Below, piece by piece: positions 40,623 to 48,219 of a DNA stretch of 64,000 nucleotides (positions are counted from its first letter, which is position 1; every line of letters begins with the position of its first letter). Source of the stretch: Actinoallomurus liliacearum (GTDB taxonomy: Bacteria > Actinomycetota > Actinomycetes > Streptosporangiales > Streptosporangiaceae); contig NZ_BAABHJ010000002.1 in assembly GCF_039542035.1 (NCBI RefSeq), forward strand, positions 1 through 64,000. The letters are read 5' to 3'. Under the pieces are notes generated by a model, which was given only the letters and a program-made list of their open reading frames with translations, was not told where the DNA came from and did not search any database. The position numbers and the translations under genes are program-made.

Positions 40623-41504
40623 ATGTCATCCGCGGATGTCGAAGAAGTCACCACTGTGAAGTCGTTCGACTACGGTGCTCGTGAAACGCCGGAGAACATC
40701 GTCGTGCTGAAGGACGGCACCATCTGCACGACGCTGTTGGCGGCCGGAACCGTCTGGCGTTCGACGACCGGTGCGGAGCGGGTCGTCCGACGGTCCGACG
40801 ACGCCATGGCGGTCGGGCTCGCGTCAGACGCGGACGATCGGCTCTATGTGGCCGTGCGCAGTCAGGACGAGGCCGTAGCGGGGATCTGGAGGAGTGACAC
40901 CGCCGGGTGCTGGGCTCGGTTCGCCGCCGCCAAGGCGAGTGCGGGGCTCAACGGCATCACGTTCGACGATGAGGGCACTCTCTTCGCTGCGGATTCCGTG
41001 AACGGAGAGATCCTCTACCTGCCTCGCGGCCACGACGATCTGCAGCTTTGGCTGGCCGATGACCGCCTGAAGCCCACGTCGTTCGACGACCCCGTCTCGG
41101 GAACAGGGGTAAATGGCGTTAAATTCGTTGACGGAAGTCTCTACGTCACGAATACTGCGCAGGCCACCATACTCCGCATCGAACCGCAGGCCGGTCGGCC
41201 GTCCAGGACCACTGAGATTCATTCAGGTGTACCCGCGGACGACTTCGCCTTCGACGCTTTCGGGAACATATATCTCGCGGTGCATCCAGAGAACACCGTC
41301 CAGCGCATCGCACCCGACGGGGTGGTGACCGTTCTCGCGACGGCCGACGACGGACTCGACGGGCCGACGGCCGTCGCCGTTGTCGAAGAGGGCATTCTCG
41401 TGACGAACCTCGGCATCCTGGGGACCCGGCACGCACCCAGCCTTCTCCGGCTCTCCGTGAAAGTAGGCGCGCCCGTACTGCCCAGGCCGAAGCTTCCTTC
41501 CTGA
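40623..41504 (+). CDS. SMP-30/gluconolactonase-like beta-propeller
   Basis: This 293-aa cytosolic six-bladed propeller has repeats with the SMP-30/SGL pattern (PENIVVLKDGTICTTLLAAGTVWR, VGLASDADDRLYVAV, LNGITFDDEGTLFAAD, VNGVKFVDGSLYVTN, DFAFDAFGNIYLAVHPENTVQRI). The Glu/Asn/Asp metal positions are plausible. Members hydrolyse lactones or, in plants, deglycosylate. It is paired with MarR upstream. Downstream, an inverted repeat at 41593-41631 separates it from the convergent genes. The substrate is unknown. Confidence 0.82.
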   Translation: MSSADVEEVTTVKSFDYGARETPENIVVLKDGTICTTLLAAGTVWRSTTGAERVVRRSDDAMAVGLASDADDRLYVAVRSQDEAVAGIWRSDTAGCWARFAAAKASAGLNGITFDDEGTLFAADSVNGEILYLPRGHDDLQLWLADDRLKPTSFDDPVSGTGVNGVKFVDGSLYVTNTAQATILRIEPQAGRPSRTTEIHSGVPADDFAFDAFGNIYLAVHPENTVQRIAPDGVVTVLATADDGLDGPTAVAVVEEGILVTNLGILGTRHAPSLLRLSVKVGAPVLPRPKLPS

Positions 41505-41592
41505 CGGCCTGCCGCCGGTGAGGAGATGACGGAGTGCGAGGAACATACTTCGACCTCCTGCGATGCCCGGCGGGCTCCGTCCGTTCGACCTC

Positions 41593-41631
41593 GTCCCGTG
41601 AGAGCCGGAAGGGGGCCGGTGCTCACGGGAC
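41593..41631. terminator. Convergent terminator hairpin
   Basis: A perfect 10-bp stem (GTCCCGTGAG/CTCACGGGAC, 41593-41602 and 41622-41631) has further pairing in its loop. It lies between the SMP-30-like gene and the minus-strand DUF4287 gene. Confidence 0.7.
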
Positions 41632-41644
41632 GGGTCCGTCCGGC

Positions 41645-41854
41645 CTACTTCCTGGTGGCGAGGGTGTGGGCGACCAGGGCGTTGGCGTGGCCATGTCCGA
41701 GGCCATGCTCGGTCTTGAGCCAGCCGACGAGTTCCATGTGCCTGGTCAGGGGCGAGGAGTCGATGAGGTCGATCCAGTCCTGAACGGGGCGCCCGTACTT
41801 GGCCTCGATCGCGGGAAAGTAGCTGGCGGGGTTGCCCTTGGGCGGCGTCGTCAT
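41645..41854 (-). CDS. DUF4287-domain protein
   Basis: This 69-aa protein consists only of the DUF4287 domain: SYFPAIEAKYGRPVQDWIDLIDSSPLTRHMELVGWLKTEHGLGHGHANALVAH, with the conserved W, E and GHGHANALV motifs. Function is unknown; the domain often occurs beside DUF5655. The ATG at 41854 is behind GGAG. It is 29 nt after the hydrolase at 41884 in the same direction, so it is probably its operon partner. Confidence 0.85.
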   Translation of the reverse strand: MTTPPKGNPASYFPAIEAKYGRPVQDWIDLIDSSPLTRHMELVGWLKTEHGLGHGHANALVAHTLATRK

Positions 41855-41883
41855 GGTCTGGAGCTCCGTTCTGCCGGCGGGGG

Positions 41884-42741
41884 TCAGGCGAGGGCCGCGT
41901 GGATGATTTCGGCGCAGGCGGCGGCATCGATCGCCAGGCCCTGGTGGTCGCCGGGGAAGGCGAGCGGCTCGACGCCGAGCCGTTCGGCCAGCGCCCGCGC
42001 CGACAGGGCGGGAACACCGTCTCCCGAAGCCGTTCCGATGCCGACGGTGACTGGCGCGGGCCCGGAGCGCAGTGCGGCGATGTCGGGGGTGAAGCGCAGC
42101 ACGGGCAGCAGGATGTGGGCCAGGAAGTGGTCGAGGTTGCCCTGGATGCGGCCCATCATCTCCAGCGCCTCGGGCGGCATCCGGGAGGGGTCGGGCATCG
42201 CGGGGGGCGCGGCGTCGGGGCCGTCGACGGTGGCGATGAACCTGCCCATCGCCGCGCCCGCGCCCTGGTCGCGGTAGGTGTCGTACACGTCCTGGAACAC
42301 CGCCCGCCAGTGGTCGCGGTCGGGCAGCAGTTCGGGGAGGGGCGGCTCGTGCACGATCAGGGCGCGCACCTGTTCGGGGTGGCGTGCCGCCAGGTCCAGT
42401 GCGGTGAGCGCGCCGCCGCTGTTGCCCAGTATGTAGGCCGGCCCGTCACCCAGGGCGGTCAGCAGGCGGTGAGCGTCGTCGCCGAAGACCGCGACGTGCT
42501 GGTCGGCGGGCGGGTCGGTCAGGGCGCTGCGCGACAGGCCGCGCTGGTCGTAGGTGACGACGGTGTAGCGGTCGGCCAGGCATGCCGCCGGCCCGGCCAG
42601 CGCTCCGGCGTCGGCGGGTGCGCCGGGGATCATCAGCAGCAGCGGCCCGGTTCCCCGGACCTCGTAGTGCAGGCGTGCGCCGGGAACCTGGAGCGTCCCG
42701 GTCTCAACGCCGGTCTCGGCCTCGGTCCGGATGTCGTTCAT
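41884..42741 (-). CDS. Alpha/beta hydrolase
   Basis: This 285-aa alpha/beta hydrolase has the oxyanion region LLLMIPGAPADAG, VTYDQRGLSRS, the nucleophile elbow GNSGGA (Ser) and a C-terminal GDHQGLAID with His. It is a small-molecule esterase or lyase without signal peptide. It heads a minus-strand pair with the DUF4287 gene. The ATG at 42741 follows GGAAG. The substrate is unknown. Confidence 0.88.
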   Translation of the reverse strand: MNDIRTEAETGVETGTLQVPGARLHYEVRGTGPLLLMIPGAPADAGALAGPAACLADRYTVVTYDQRGLSRSALTDPPADQHVAVFGDDAHRLLTALGDGPAYILGNSGGALTALDLAARHPEQVRALIVHEPPLPELLPDRDHWRAVFQDVYDTYRDQGAGAAMGRFIATVDGPDAAPPAMPDPSRMPPEALEMMGRIQGNLDHFLAHILLPVLRFTPDIAALRSGPAPVTVGIGTASGDGVPALSARALAERLGVEPLAFPGDHQGLAIDAAACAEIIHAALA

Positions 42742-42772
42742 CGATGTCTTCCGTTCTTGGTCAGTGGGCAGG

Positions 42773-43450
42773 TCAGGCGGGCCGGTAGGTCAGGTCGAGC
42801 ACGCCGGTGGTGAAGACGTTCGAGCGGGAGAGTTCGAGGGGCACGGGCGCGGTGCCGTCGGGGAAGAGGCGCTGTCCGGTGCCGACCACCAAGGGGTGGA
42901 CCAGCAGGCGCAGCTCGTCCAGGAGCCCGGCCTCGAGCAGGGCGCGGACCAGTCTGATGCTGCCCGCCACTGCGGTCGTGCCGCCCGGTCGCTGTTTGAG
43001 TTCCTTCACCGCGGCGACGGCGTCGCCTCCGATGAGTTCCGCGTTGGTCCAGCCGGCCTCGGTGAGGGTGGTGGAGGCGACCAGTTTGCGGATGCCGTTG
43101 ATCGCCTCGGCCATCTCGCCGGTCTGGTGCGGCCAGACGGCGGCGAACGCCTCGTAGGTCACCCGCCCCAACAGCAGGGTGTCGGCCTCGGTGTACATCT
43201 GGCCGACCGCCGCCCCCATCTCCTCACTCAGGTAGGGGAAGTGCCACGTCTCGGGCGCCTCCACCACCCCGTCCAGCGAGACGAACAGCCCGGCCACGAT
43301 CTTCCGCGCCGTCCGGCCTGCAGGCCACCCCCTCGGCAGGCGGGACCGGCAACCGCTCGTAGACGGTCCGGGCCTCGCGAACACGCGACGCCCCCAAAGC
43401 GACTCTTCGTGACAGGCGATCGGAGCGTCCTCTCCTTCGCTCATCGACAC
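42773..43450 (-). CDS. Dihydrofolate reductase-like (RibD C-terminal) protein, start uncertain
   Basis: The conserved domain begins at ARKIVAGLFVSLDGVVEAPETWHFPY (about 43306) and continues with ADTLLLGRVTYEAFAAVWP, the Gly-rich PGGTTAVAGSIRLVRALLEAGLLDELRLLVHPLVVGTGQRLF and a final VLDLTYRPA. This is the family of small RibD/YyaP-like reductases of about 180 aa. The frame is open to an ATG at 43450, but the first 48 residues (MSMSEGEDAPIACHEESLWG…) look unrelated, and the expected Met before RKIVAGL is an ACG/Ala. The 5' end may therefore be rearranged or use an unusual start. The upstream stretch looks like the end of another gene in a different frame. Confidence 0.75.
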   Translation of the reverse strand: MSMSEGEDAPIACHEESLWGRRVFARPGPSTSGCRSRLPRGWPAGRTARKIVAGLFVSLDGVVEAPETWHFPYLSEEMGAAVGQMYTEADTLLLGRVTYEAFAAVWPHQTGEMAEAINGIRKLVASTTLTEAGWTNAELIGGDAVAAVKELKQRPGGTTAVAGSIRLVRALLEAGLLDELRLLVHPLVVGTGQRLFPDGTAPVPLELSRSNVFTTGVLDLTYRPA

Positions 43451-43510
43451 TCGGGGACCGGTGGGCGTCTCTCCGTCTCCCTCAGCGCCGCGACCGCTGG
43501 ACGGGGCCGG

Positions 43511-44443
43511 TCAGCGCGTCGAGCCGATGAAGCCGTCGATGACCGCGGCGAGCTCCGGCCCGCGGTCCTCCTGGACGAAATGGCCCGCGTTCGTGATGGT
43601 GGGGTGCGCTCGTCCCGCCGCGCCGGGGATCCGCGTCCGCAGCATCCGCTCGCTGTCACCGACCCCGTAGTCCTTGTCGCTGAAGGCGCAGAGGAACGGC
43701 GTCCGCAGCGTTTCGAGGACGGCCCATGCCGCGCGGTTCGCCGGTGCCGCGGCGTCGAAGGGCGCGATGGGGACGAGGAGCGGGAACTGACGGGCGCCCT
43801 GCACGTACGACTCATCGGGGAACGGCGCGTCGTACGCCGCGCGCACCGCCGGGTCGAGCTCGGTCACGGTGCCCCGGTCGACGACCTGGCCGGGCTCGAA
43901 TGGGTTCGCGCGCTGACTGAGTTGCAGCCAGGTCGCGTACGCGTCGCCGAGGCTCTCATCTCCCGTCGGGAAGAGGGTGTTCGTGGCGACCACGCGGCGG
44001 AATCGATCCGGGCTCGCGGCCAGCAGGCGCAGTCCCAGCAGGCCGCCCCAGTCGTGGCACACCATCGTCAGGTCGCGCAGGTCGAGGCGGTCGAACACCG
44101 TCTCCGTGAGCCAGTCGACATGACGCTGGTAGGTGTACGCGAAGCGGTCGGCGGGCTTGTCGGACCTGCCGAAGCCGACGAGGTCGGGGGCCACGCAGCG
44201 GTGCCCGGCCGCGACCAGCGGCGGAATGACGTGGCGGTACAGGTAGCTCCACGACGGTTCGCCGTGCAGCAGCAGGACCGTCTCCCCGGAGGCCGTGGCC
44301 GGATCGCTCGGTCGTTCGTCGACGTAGTGGACCCGTAGCCGGGTGCCGGCGCCGTCACCGGCGTCGATCTCGACATAGTGCGGCGCGAAGGGGTGGCCGG
44401 GCAGATCCGCGAACCGCTCCTCCGGGGTGCGCAGCACGGTCAT
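43511..44443 (-). CDS. Haloalkane dehalogenase-like alpha/beta hydrolase
   Basis: This 310-aa enzyme matches DhmA/DhlA-type haloalkane dehalogenases: VLRTPEERFADLPGHPFAPHYVEI at the start, LLLHGEPSWSYLYRHVIPPL, PDLVGFGRSDKPAD, then VCHDWGGLLGLRLL, where Asp131 replaces Ser as nucleophile with the halide-binding Trp132. The C-terminal NAGHFVQEDRGPELA holds the His. It would hydrolyse carbon-halogen bonds. The ATG at 44443 has GGAGG; an upstream ATG at 44578, also with GAGGAG, would add a low-complexity 45-residue tail. It lies just downstream of the NmrA-like gene in the TetR-controlled divergent block. Confidence 0.85.
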   Translation of the reverse strand: MTVLRTPEERFADLPGHPFAPHYVEIDAGDGAGTRLRVHYVDERPSDPATASGETVLLLHGEPSWSYLYRHVIPPLVAAGHRCVAPDLVGFGRSDKPADRFAYTYQRHVDWLTETVFDRLDLRDLTMVCHDWGGLLGLRLLAASPDRFRRVVATNTLFPTGDESLGDAYATWLQLSQRANPFEPGQVVDRGTVTELDPAVRAAYDAPFPDESYVQGARQFPLLVPIAPFDAAAPANRAAWAVLETLRTPFLCAFSDKDYGVGDSERMLRTRIPGAAGRAHPTITNAGHFVQEDRGPELAAVIDGFIGSTR

Positions 44444-44609
44444 GGCGTCCTCCTTCGTCGGAGGGTCGACCCGTGGGGCTGTGTCGTCGATTCCCTCGCT
44501 CCGCTCGGTCATGGCCCCGGCAGAGGCCGGGTGCGAGGTGTGGGCGGCCGCGCCGGGGGACGCTTCCGTACCGGTCATGGTGTTCTCCTCGGTCCTGGTC
44601 GGGGCGCCG

Positions 44610-45464
44610 TCAGCCTTGAAACGCGGCGGCATGGTCGGCGACCCATTCGGCGTACGTGCGGGCGGGGCGGCCGAGGATCCTCGCCACCTCGTCGGTGACG
44701 GTCTCGGCCGGTCCGGCACCCCGGGCGTACCTGGCCATCAGGGCCTCGACGAAGGGCCGCGGGAGACCCCGCTCGACCAGGCCTCGCGCGAACGCCTCCG
44801 GAGGGACCTCCGCATAGCGCAGCGGCCGTCCGATCACCTCGCCGATGACGGTGACGAGCGCCGTGTGGGAGAGGGACCGCGGGCCGGTGAGCCGGAGCCG
44901 GCGGCCCGCCAGGTCGGCGCCGAGCAGCGCGCGGGCGCCGACCTCCGCGACGTCCCGCTCGTCGATCAGAGGCTCGGCGAAGGCCGCGTACGGGCCTCGC
45001 ACCACGTCACCGGCCCGGACCTGGGGCGCCCACGTACGGAGGGTGTTGACGGCGAAGGAGGCGGCCCGCAGGCTCACCCACTCCAGGCCGCTCGCGATGG
45101 CGGCGTCCTCGGCCTCCTTGTTCCGGTCGCCCTGGAAGCGGGAGGGCTGCTGCGCCGGATCGTCGTCCACGTTGATGGCCGAGAGCACCACGACCCGCTC
45201 GACGCCCCGCTCCCGGGCGAACGCCAGCAGATCGGCGGCGGCCTCTCCGGCGGCCCGCGGGTGCAGGAACACGGCGGTGGCCCCCTCGAGGTGCGGGACG
45301 ACCGTGCCGGGCCGTGAGGGGTCGCCCGCGACGGCCTCGACGCCCGAGGGCAGACCGGCGGCCTCCGGGTCGCGGGTGACGGCGCGGACCTTGGCGCCCT
45401 CCCGAACGAGCAGGTCGATCAGTGGGCGTCCGATGGTGCCGGTCGCTCCGGTCACAAGAATCAT
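44610..45464 (-). CDS. NmrA-like NAD(P)-binding protein
   Basis: This 284-aa atypical short-chain dehydrogenase has MILVTGATGTIGRPLIDLL, the NmrA-type VFLHPRAAG and VVLSAINVDDDPAQQPSRFQGDRNKEAEDAAIASG, and a C-terminal WVADHAAAF. It binds NAD(P)(H) and probably acts as a reductase or redox sensor. The ATG is at 45464. It is divergent from the TetR at 45660, with the 21-bp operator at 45573-45593 between them. The dehalogenase gene follows downstream and may be cotranscribed. Confidence 0.87.
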   Translation of the reverse strand: MILVTGATGTIGRPLIDLLVREGAKVRAVTRDPEAAGLPSGVEAVAGDPSRPGTVVPHLEGATAVFLHPRAAGEAAADLLAFARERGVERVVVLSAINVDDDPAQQPSRFQGDRNKEAEDAAIASGLEWVSLRAASFAVNTLRTWAPQVRAGDVVRGPYAAFAEPLIDERDVAEVGARALLGADLAGRRLRLTGPRSLSHTALVTVIGEVIGRPLRYAEVPPEAFARGLVERGLPRPFVEALMARYARGAGPAETVTDEVARILGRPARTYAEWVADHAAAFQG

Positions 45465-45572
45465 GATCAGTTCTTTCCGTGTGAGATGCCGTGGCCCGGA
45501 TGTCAGGCCGTCGCACGCGGTCCGCCGGGATCCGGATACCGCTCGACGACCTTCCGTTCGCGAACTTACATC

Positions 45573-45593
45573 AGTTTCATATCATATGAAACT
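45573..45593. promoter_or_regulatory. 21-bp perfect palindrome (TetR operator)
   Basis: The arms AGTTTCATAT and ATATGAAACT are perfectly complementary around a single C. The site lies in the divergent gap between the NmrA-like and TetR genes and should control both. Confidence 0.8.
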
Positions 45594-45659
45594 CATACTT
45601 CCGTGGACGTGTCGCGCCTCCGATGTGCGGCGATCGCCCGGACGGTGGAAGCTGTGGCC

Positions 45660-46292
45660 ATGGGATTCGCGGCTGATGAGGCACCGAAGGCGGGGTACCG
45701 GCGATCGGCGGGGTCGCCACGTGGCGAGGCCAGGCGCCGGGAACTGCTCGAGTGTGTCACCGAGGACGTCGCCGCGAACGGGCTCGTGGACTTCTCGTTG
45801 CGGCGTGCGGCGCGGGCGGCCGGTACGACGCACAAGGTGCTGCTCTATCACTTCGACGGCGTCGAGGACCTGCTCCGCCAAGTGGTCTTCAAGCTCCGCG
45901 CGAGGCGGATCGACAACGCGATGGCCGCCGCGCGCGAGGCGTCGGGGCACGAGACACTGGCGGCGCGGATCCGTGCCGTGTGGCCCACCCTCCTGAACGA
46001 GGAATCCCGGCTGAGCCGTGTGCTCGACCAGGCCATCGGCCTGGCCATGTACGACCCCGAGCGCCATTCCGACCTCGCCCGGGAGGCGTCCCGGCAGTAC
46101 CTGCCCGTCCTGGAGTCCCTCTGCCCGGCGCATTGGTCCGACCGGCGGCGGCGCGAGGTCGCCGAGATGATCCTCGCCACGCTGCGCGGCTTCCTGCTGG
46201 AGCGTCTGACCACCGGTGACGCCCCCGGCGTCGCCGCGGGGTTCGAGGCGCTGATCCGCATGCTGGAGCGCGAAGAGGCCGCCGGCGGATAG
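45660..46292 (+). CDS. TetR-family transcriptional regulator
   Basis: This 210-aa regulator has the HTH in the first 70 residues (RRRELLECVTEDVAANGLVDFSLRRAARAAGTTHKVLLYHFDGVEDLLRQVV), followed by an all-helical ligand domain. I choose the ATG at 45660 because upstream codons back to 45486 read through the operator and have no ribosome site. It probably represses the divergent NmrA-like/dehalogenase genes and itself through 45573-45593. Confidence 0.9.
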   Translation: MGFAADEAPKAGYRRSAGSPRGEARRRELLECVTEDVAANGLVDFSLRRAARAAGTTHKVLLYHFDGVEDLLRQVVFKLRARRIDNAMAAAREASGHETLAARIRAVWPTLLNEESRLSRVLDQAIGLAMYDPERHSDLAREASRQYLPVLESLCPAHWSDRRRREVAEMILATLRGFLLERLTTGDAPGVAAGFEALIRMLEREEAAGG

Positions 46293-46339
46293 CCCCCGCC
46301 CCGCCGGAGTCCCGGCCGCGGACCCGCCGTGGACGACAT

Positions 46340-46357
46340 GTGAACCGCGTGGTTCAC
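46340..46357. promoter_or_regulatory. 18-bp palindrome (GTGAACC-N4-GGTTCAC)
   Basis: This perfect inverted repeat with a 4-bp centre lies 39 bp upstream of the hydrolase start at 46397. Its sequence differs from the TetR operator at 45573, so another regulator probably uses it. Confidence 0.6.
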
Positions 46358-46396
46358 TTGGGCTCGTTGATCCAGTCCATTCGACGGAGGGTCGGG

Positions 46397-47356
46397 ATGC
46401 GGGTTTCCGCGCAGCGGGAGAAGGTTCGTTTCATCAGCGACGGCACCGAGTGCGTCGCATGGCACTATCCGGGCCGCAACGGCGCCTGTGTGGTCATGGG
46501 GGCCGGCGGTGCCGTGACCAAGGAGCCGGGCACCGATCCGTTCGCCGGCCCCTTCCACGAGGCGGGGTTCAGTGTGCTGGCCTTCGACTACCGCCGGCTC
46601 GGGGAGAGCGGAGGGCGGCCGCGCCAGGTCCTGCGGATGGGGGAGCAGCTCGCCGACTGGCGGGCCGCGATCCGCTTCGCCGCGACACTGCCCGAGGTCG
46701 ACCCGGAAAGGATCGCCATATGGGGGTTCTCGCTGTCGGGCGGTCACATCTTCCGGGCCGCGGCCGGCGAGCCGCGGGTGGCGGCGGCGATCGCGCAGAT
46801 GCCGCTCGCCGACGGCCTGAACGCCACGCCCAAGGCCGGGCGCCACCAGAGGCCGTCGGCGATGCTGCGGTTCACCGGCCGGGGTCTCCTGGACGCCGTG
46901 GGCGGTCTCTTCGGCCGCCCCCCGCTGCTGGTATCGCTCGCCGGCGAGCCGGGGACCATTTCGATGCTCACCACTCCGGACGGTCAGGACGGAGACCGGG
47001 CGCTCAACCCGGGTAACCGCTATCCGGACTGGCCGCAGGTGATCGCCGCCCGCTCGGCGCTCCGCATCACGCTGTACCGGCCCAGCCGGCACGCCTCCCG
47101 CGTGCGCTGTCCGCTGCTGGTCGTGGTGTGCGAGCAGGACCAGACCGCTCCACCCGGCCCCGCGATCCGCGCGGCGCGGCGAGCGCCCAGGGGCGAGCTC
47201 GTCCGCCTGCCCGGTGGGCACTATGCCCCGTTCCTGGACGCGCACGAGCAGGCCCTCGACGCCGAGCTCTCCTTCCTCCGCCGGCATCTGCTCGACCGCG
47301 CGGAGCCGGAACACCGCGCCGCGGAGTCCGCGGCGCCCCGAACGGGGCGGGCATGA
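46397..47356 (+). CDS. Alpha/beta hydrolase (serine, dipeptidyl-peptidase-like)
   Basis: This 319-aa alpha/beta hydrolase of the DLH/hydrolase_4 type has the early CVVMGAGGAVTKEPGTDPFA, VLAFDYRRLGESGG, the elbow GFSLSGGHIF (Ser), then VVVCEQDQTAPP (Asp) and LPGGHYAPF (His), giving a full triad. The ATG at 46397 is preceded by GGAGGG. Its stop overlaps the next hydrolase start (ATGA), so the two are a coupled pair. Upstream lies the 18-bp palindrome. The substrate is unknown. Confidence 0.87.
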   Translation: MRVSAQREKVRFISDGTECVAWHYPGRNGACVVMGAGGAVTKEPGTDPFAGPFHEAGFSVLAFDYRRLGESGGRPRQVLRMGEQLADWRAAIRFAATLPEVDPERIAIWGFSLSGGHIFRAAAGEPRVAAAIAQMPLADGLNATPKAGRHQRPSAMLRFTGRGLLDAVGGLFGRPPLLVSLAGEPGTISMLTTPDGQDGDRALNPGNRYPDWPQVIAARSALRITLYRPSRHASRVRCPLLVVVCEQDQTAPPGPAIRAARRAPRGELVRLPGGHYAPFLDAHEQALDAELSFLRRHLLDRAEPEHRAAESAAPRTGRA

Positions 47357-48198
47357 GGACCGTCGAGCTGTCCGCCGGAACGATCGAGTACGAGGACACC
47401 GGCGGCGACGGTCCGACCGTCGTGCTGCTGCACGGGCTGCTGATGGACGCCTCGCTGTGGGACGGACCGGTCGCGGAGCTGACCCCGGACCACCGATGCG
47501 TGGCGCCGACACTGCCACTCGGGGCGCACCGTCGCGCGATGCGCCCCGACGCCGACCTCTCACCGCACGGGCTGGCCCGGCTGGTCGGGGAGTTCCTCGA
47601 CCGTCTCGACCTGCGCGACGTCACCCTGGTCGGCAACGACACCGGCGGTGCGCTCGTCCAGCTCCTCATGGCGGAGGGAGCCGAGCGCGTCGGACGGGTC
47701 GTCCTCGCCTCATGCGACGCGTTCGACAACTTCCCGCCGGGTCTGACGGGCCGGACGCTGCTGCTCGCCGGGCGGCTCCCGCCTCGACTGTTCGGGCTGT
47801 TCATGCAGCAGATGCGGCTCCGCCCGATCCGGCGGCTCCCGCTCGCGTTCGGGTGGCTCACCAAACGAGGAGACGCCGCCACCGCCCGCTGGATGAGACC
47901 CCTCCTGACCCGGCCGGACATCCGCCGCGACACCGTACGGGTCCTGCGCGCGGCGGCGGCGGACACCGGGTTCCTGCTCACCGCGGCCGAACGCCTGCCG
48001 GACGTCGACCGCCCCGCCCTGGTGGTCTGGGCGAGCGCGGACCGGGTGATGCCGCCCGAGCACGGCCGCCGTCTCGCCGACCTGCTCCGCGGACGGCTGG
48101 CCGAGGTGGCGGACACCTACACCCTCATCCCCCTCGACCAGCCGACGAGACTGGCCCGGCTCATCCGGGAGTTCACGCACGCGCCGCGCACCGGATGA
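47353..48198 (+). CDS. Alpha/beta hydrolase with Asp nucleophile position
   Basis: This 281-aa protein has the core blocks VVLLHGLLMDASLWDGPV, TLVGNDTGGALVQLLM, in which the elbow G-N-D-T-G-G places Asp96 where most hydrolases have Ser, and LVVWASADRVMPPEHGRRLA. The C-terminus (DTYTLIPLDQPTRLARLIREF) shows no His in the usual GH position. It could be a dehalogenase- or epoxide hydrolase-like enzyme, or one that has lost the triad. ATG 47353 overlaps the preceding stop by 4 nt. Confidence 0.82.
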   Translation: MRTVELSAGTIEYEDTGGDGPTVVLLHGLLMDASLWDGPVAELTPDHRCVAPTLPLGAHRRAMRPDADLSPHGLARLVGEFLDRLDLRDVTLVGNDTGGALVQLLMAEGAERVGRVVLASCDAFDNFPPGLTGRTLLLAGRLPPRLFGLFMQQMRLRPIRRLPLAFGWLTKRGDAATARWMRPLLTRPDIRRDTVRVLRAAAADTGFLLTAAERLPDVDRPALVVWASADRVMPPEHGRRLADLLRGRLAEVADTYTLIPLDQPTRLARLIREFTHAPRTG

Positions 48199-48219
48199 GC
48201 GATCCGCGGACGGCGACCC

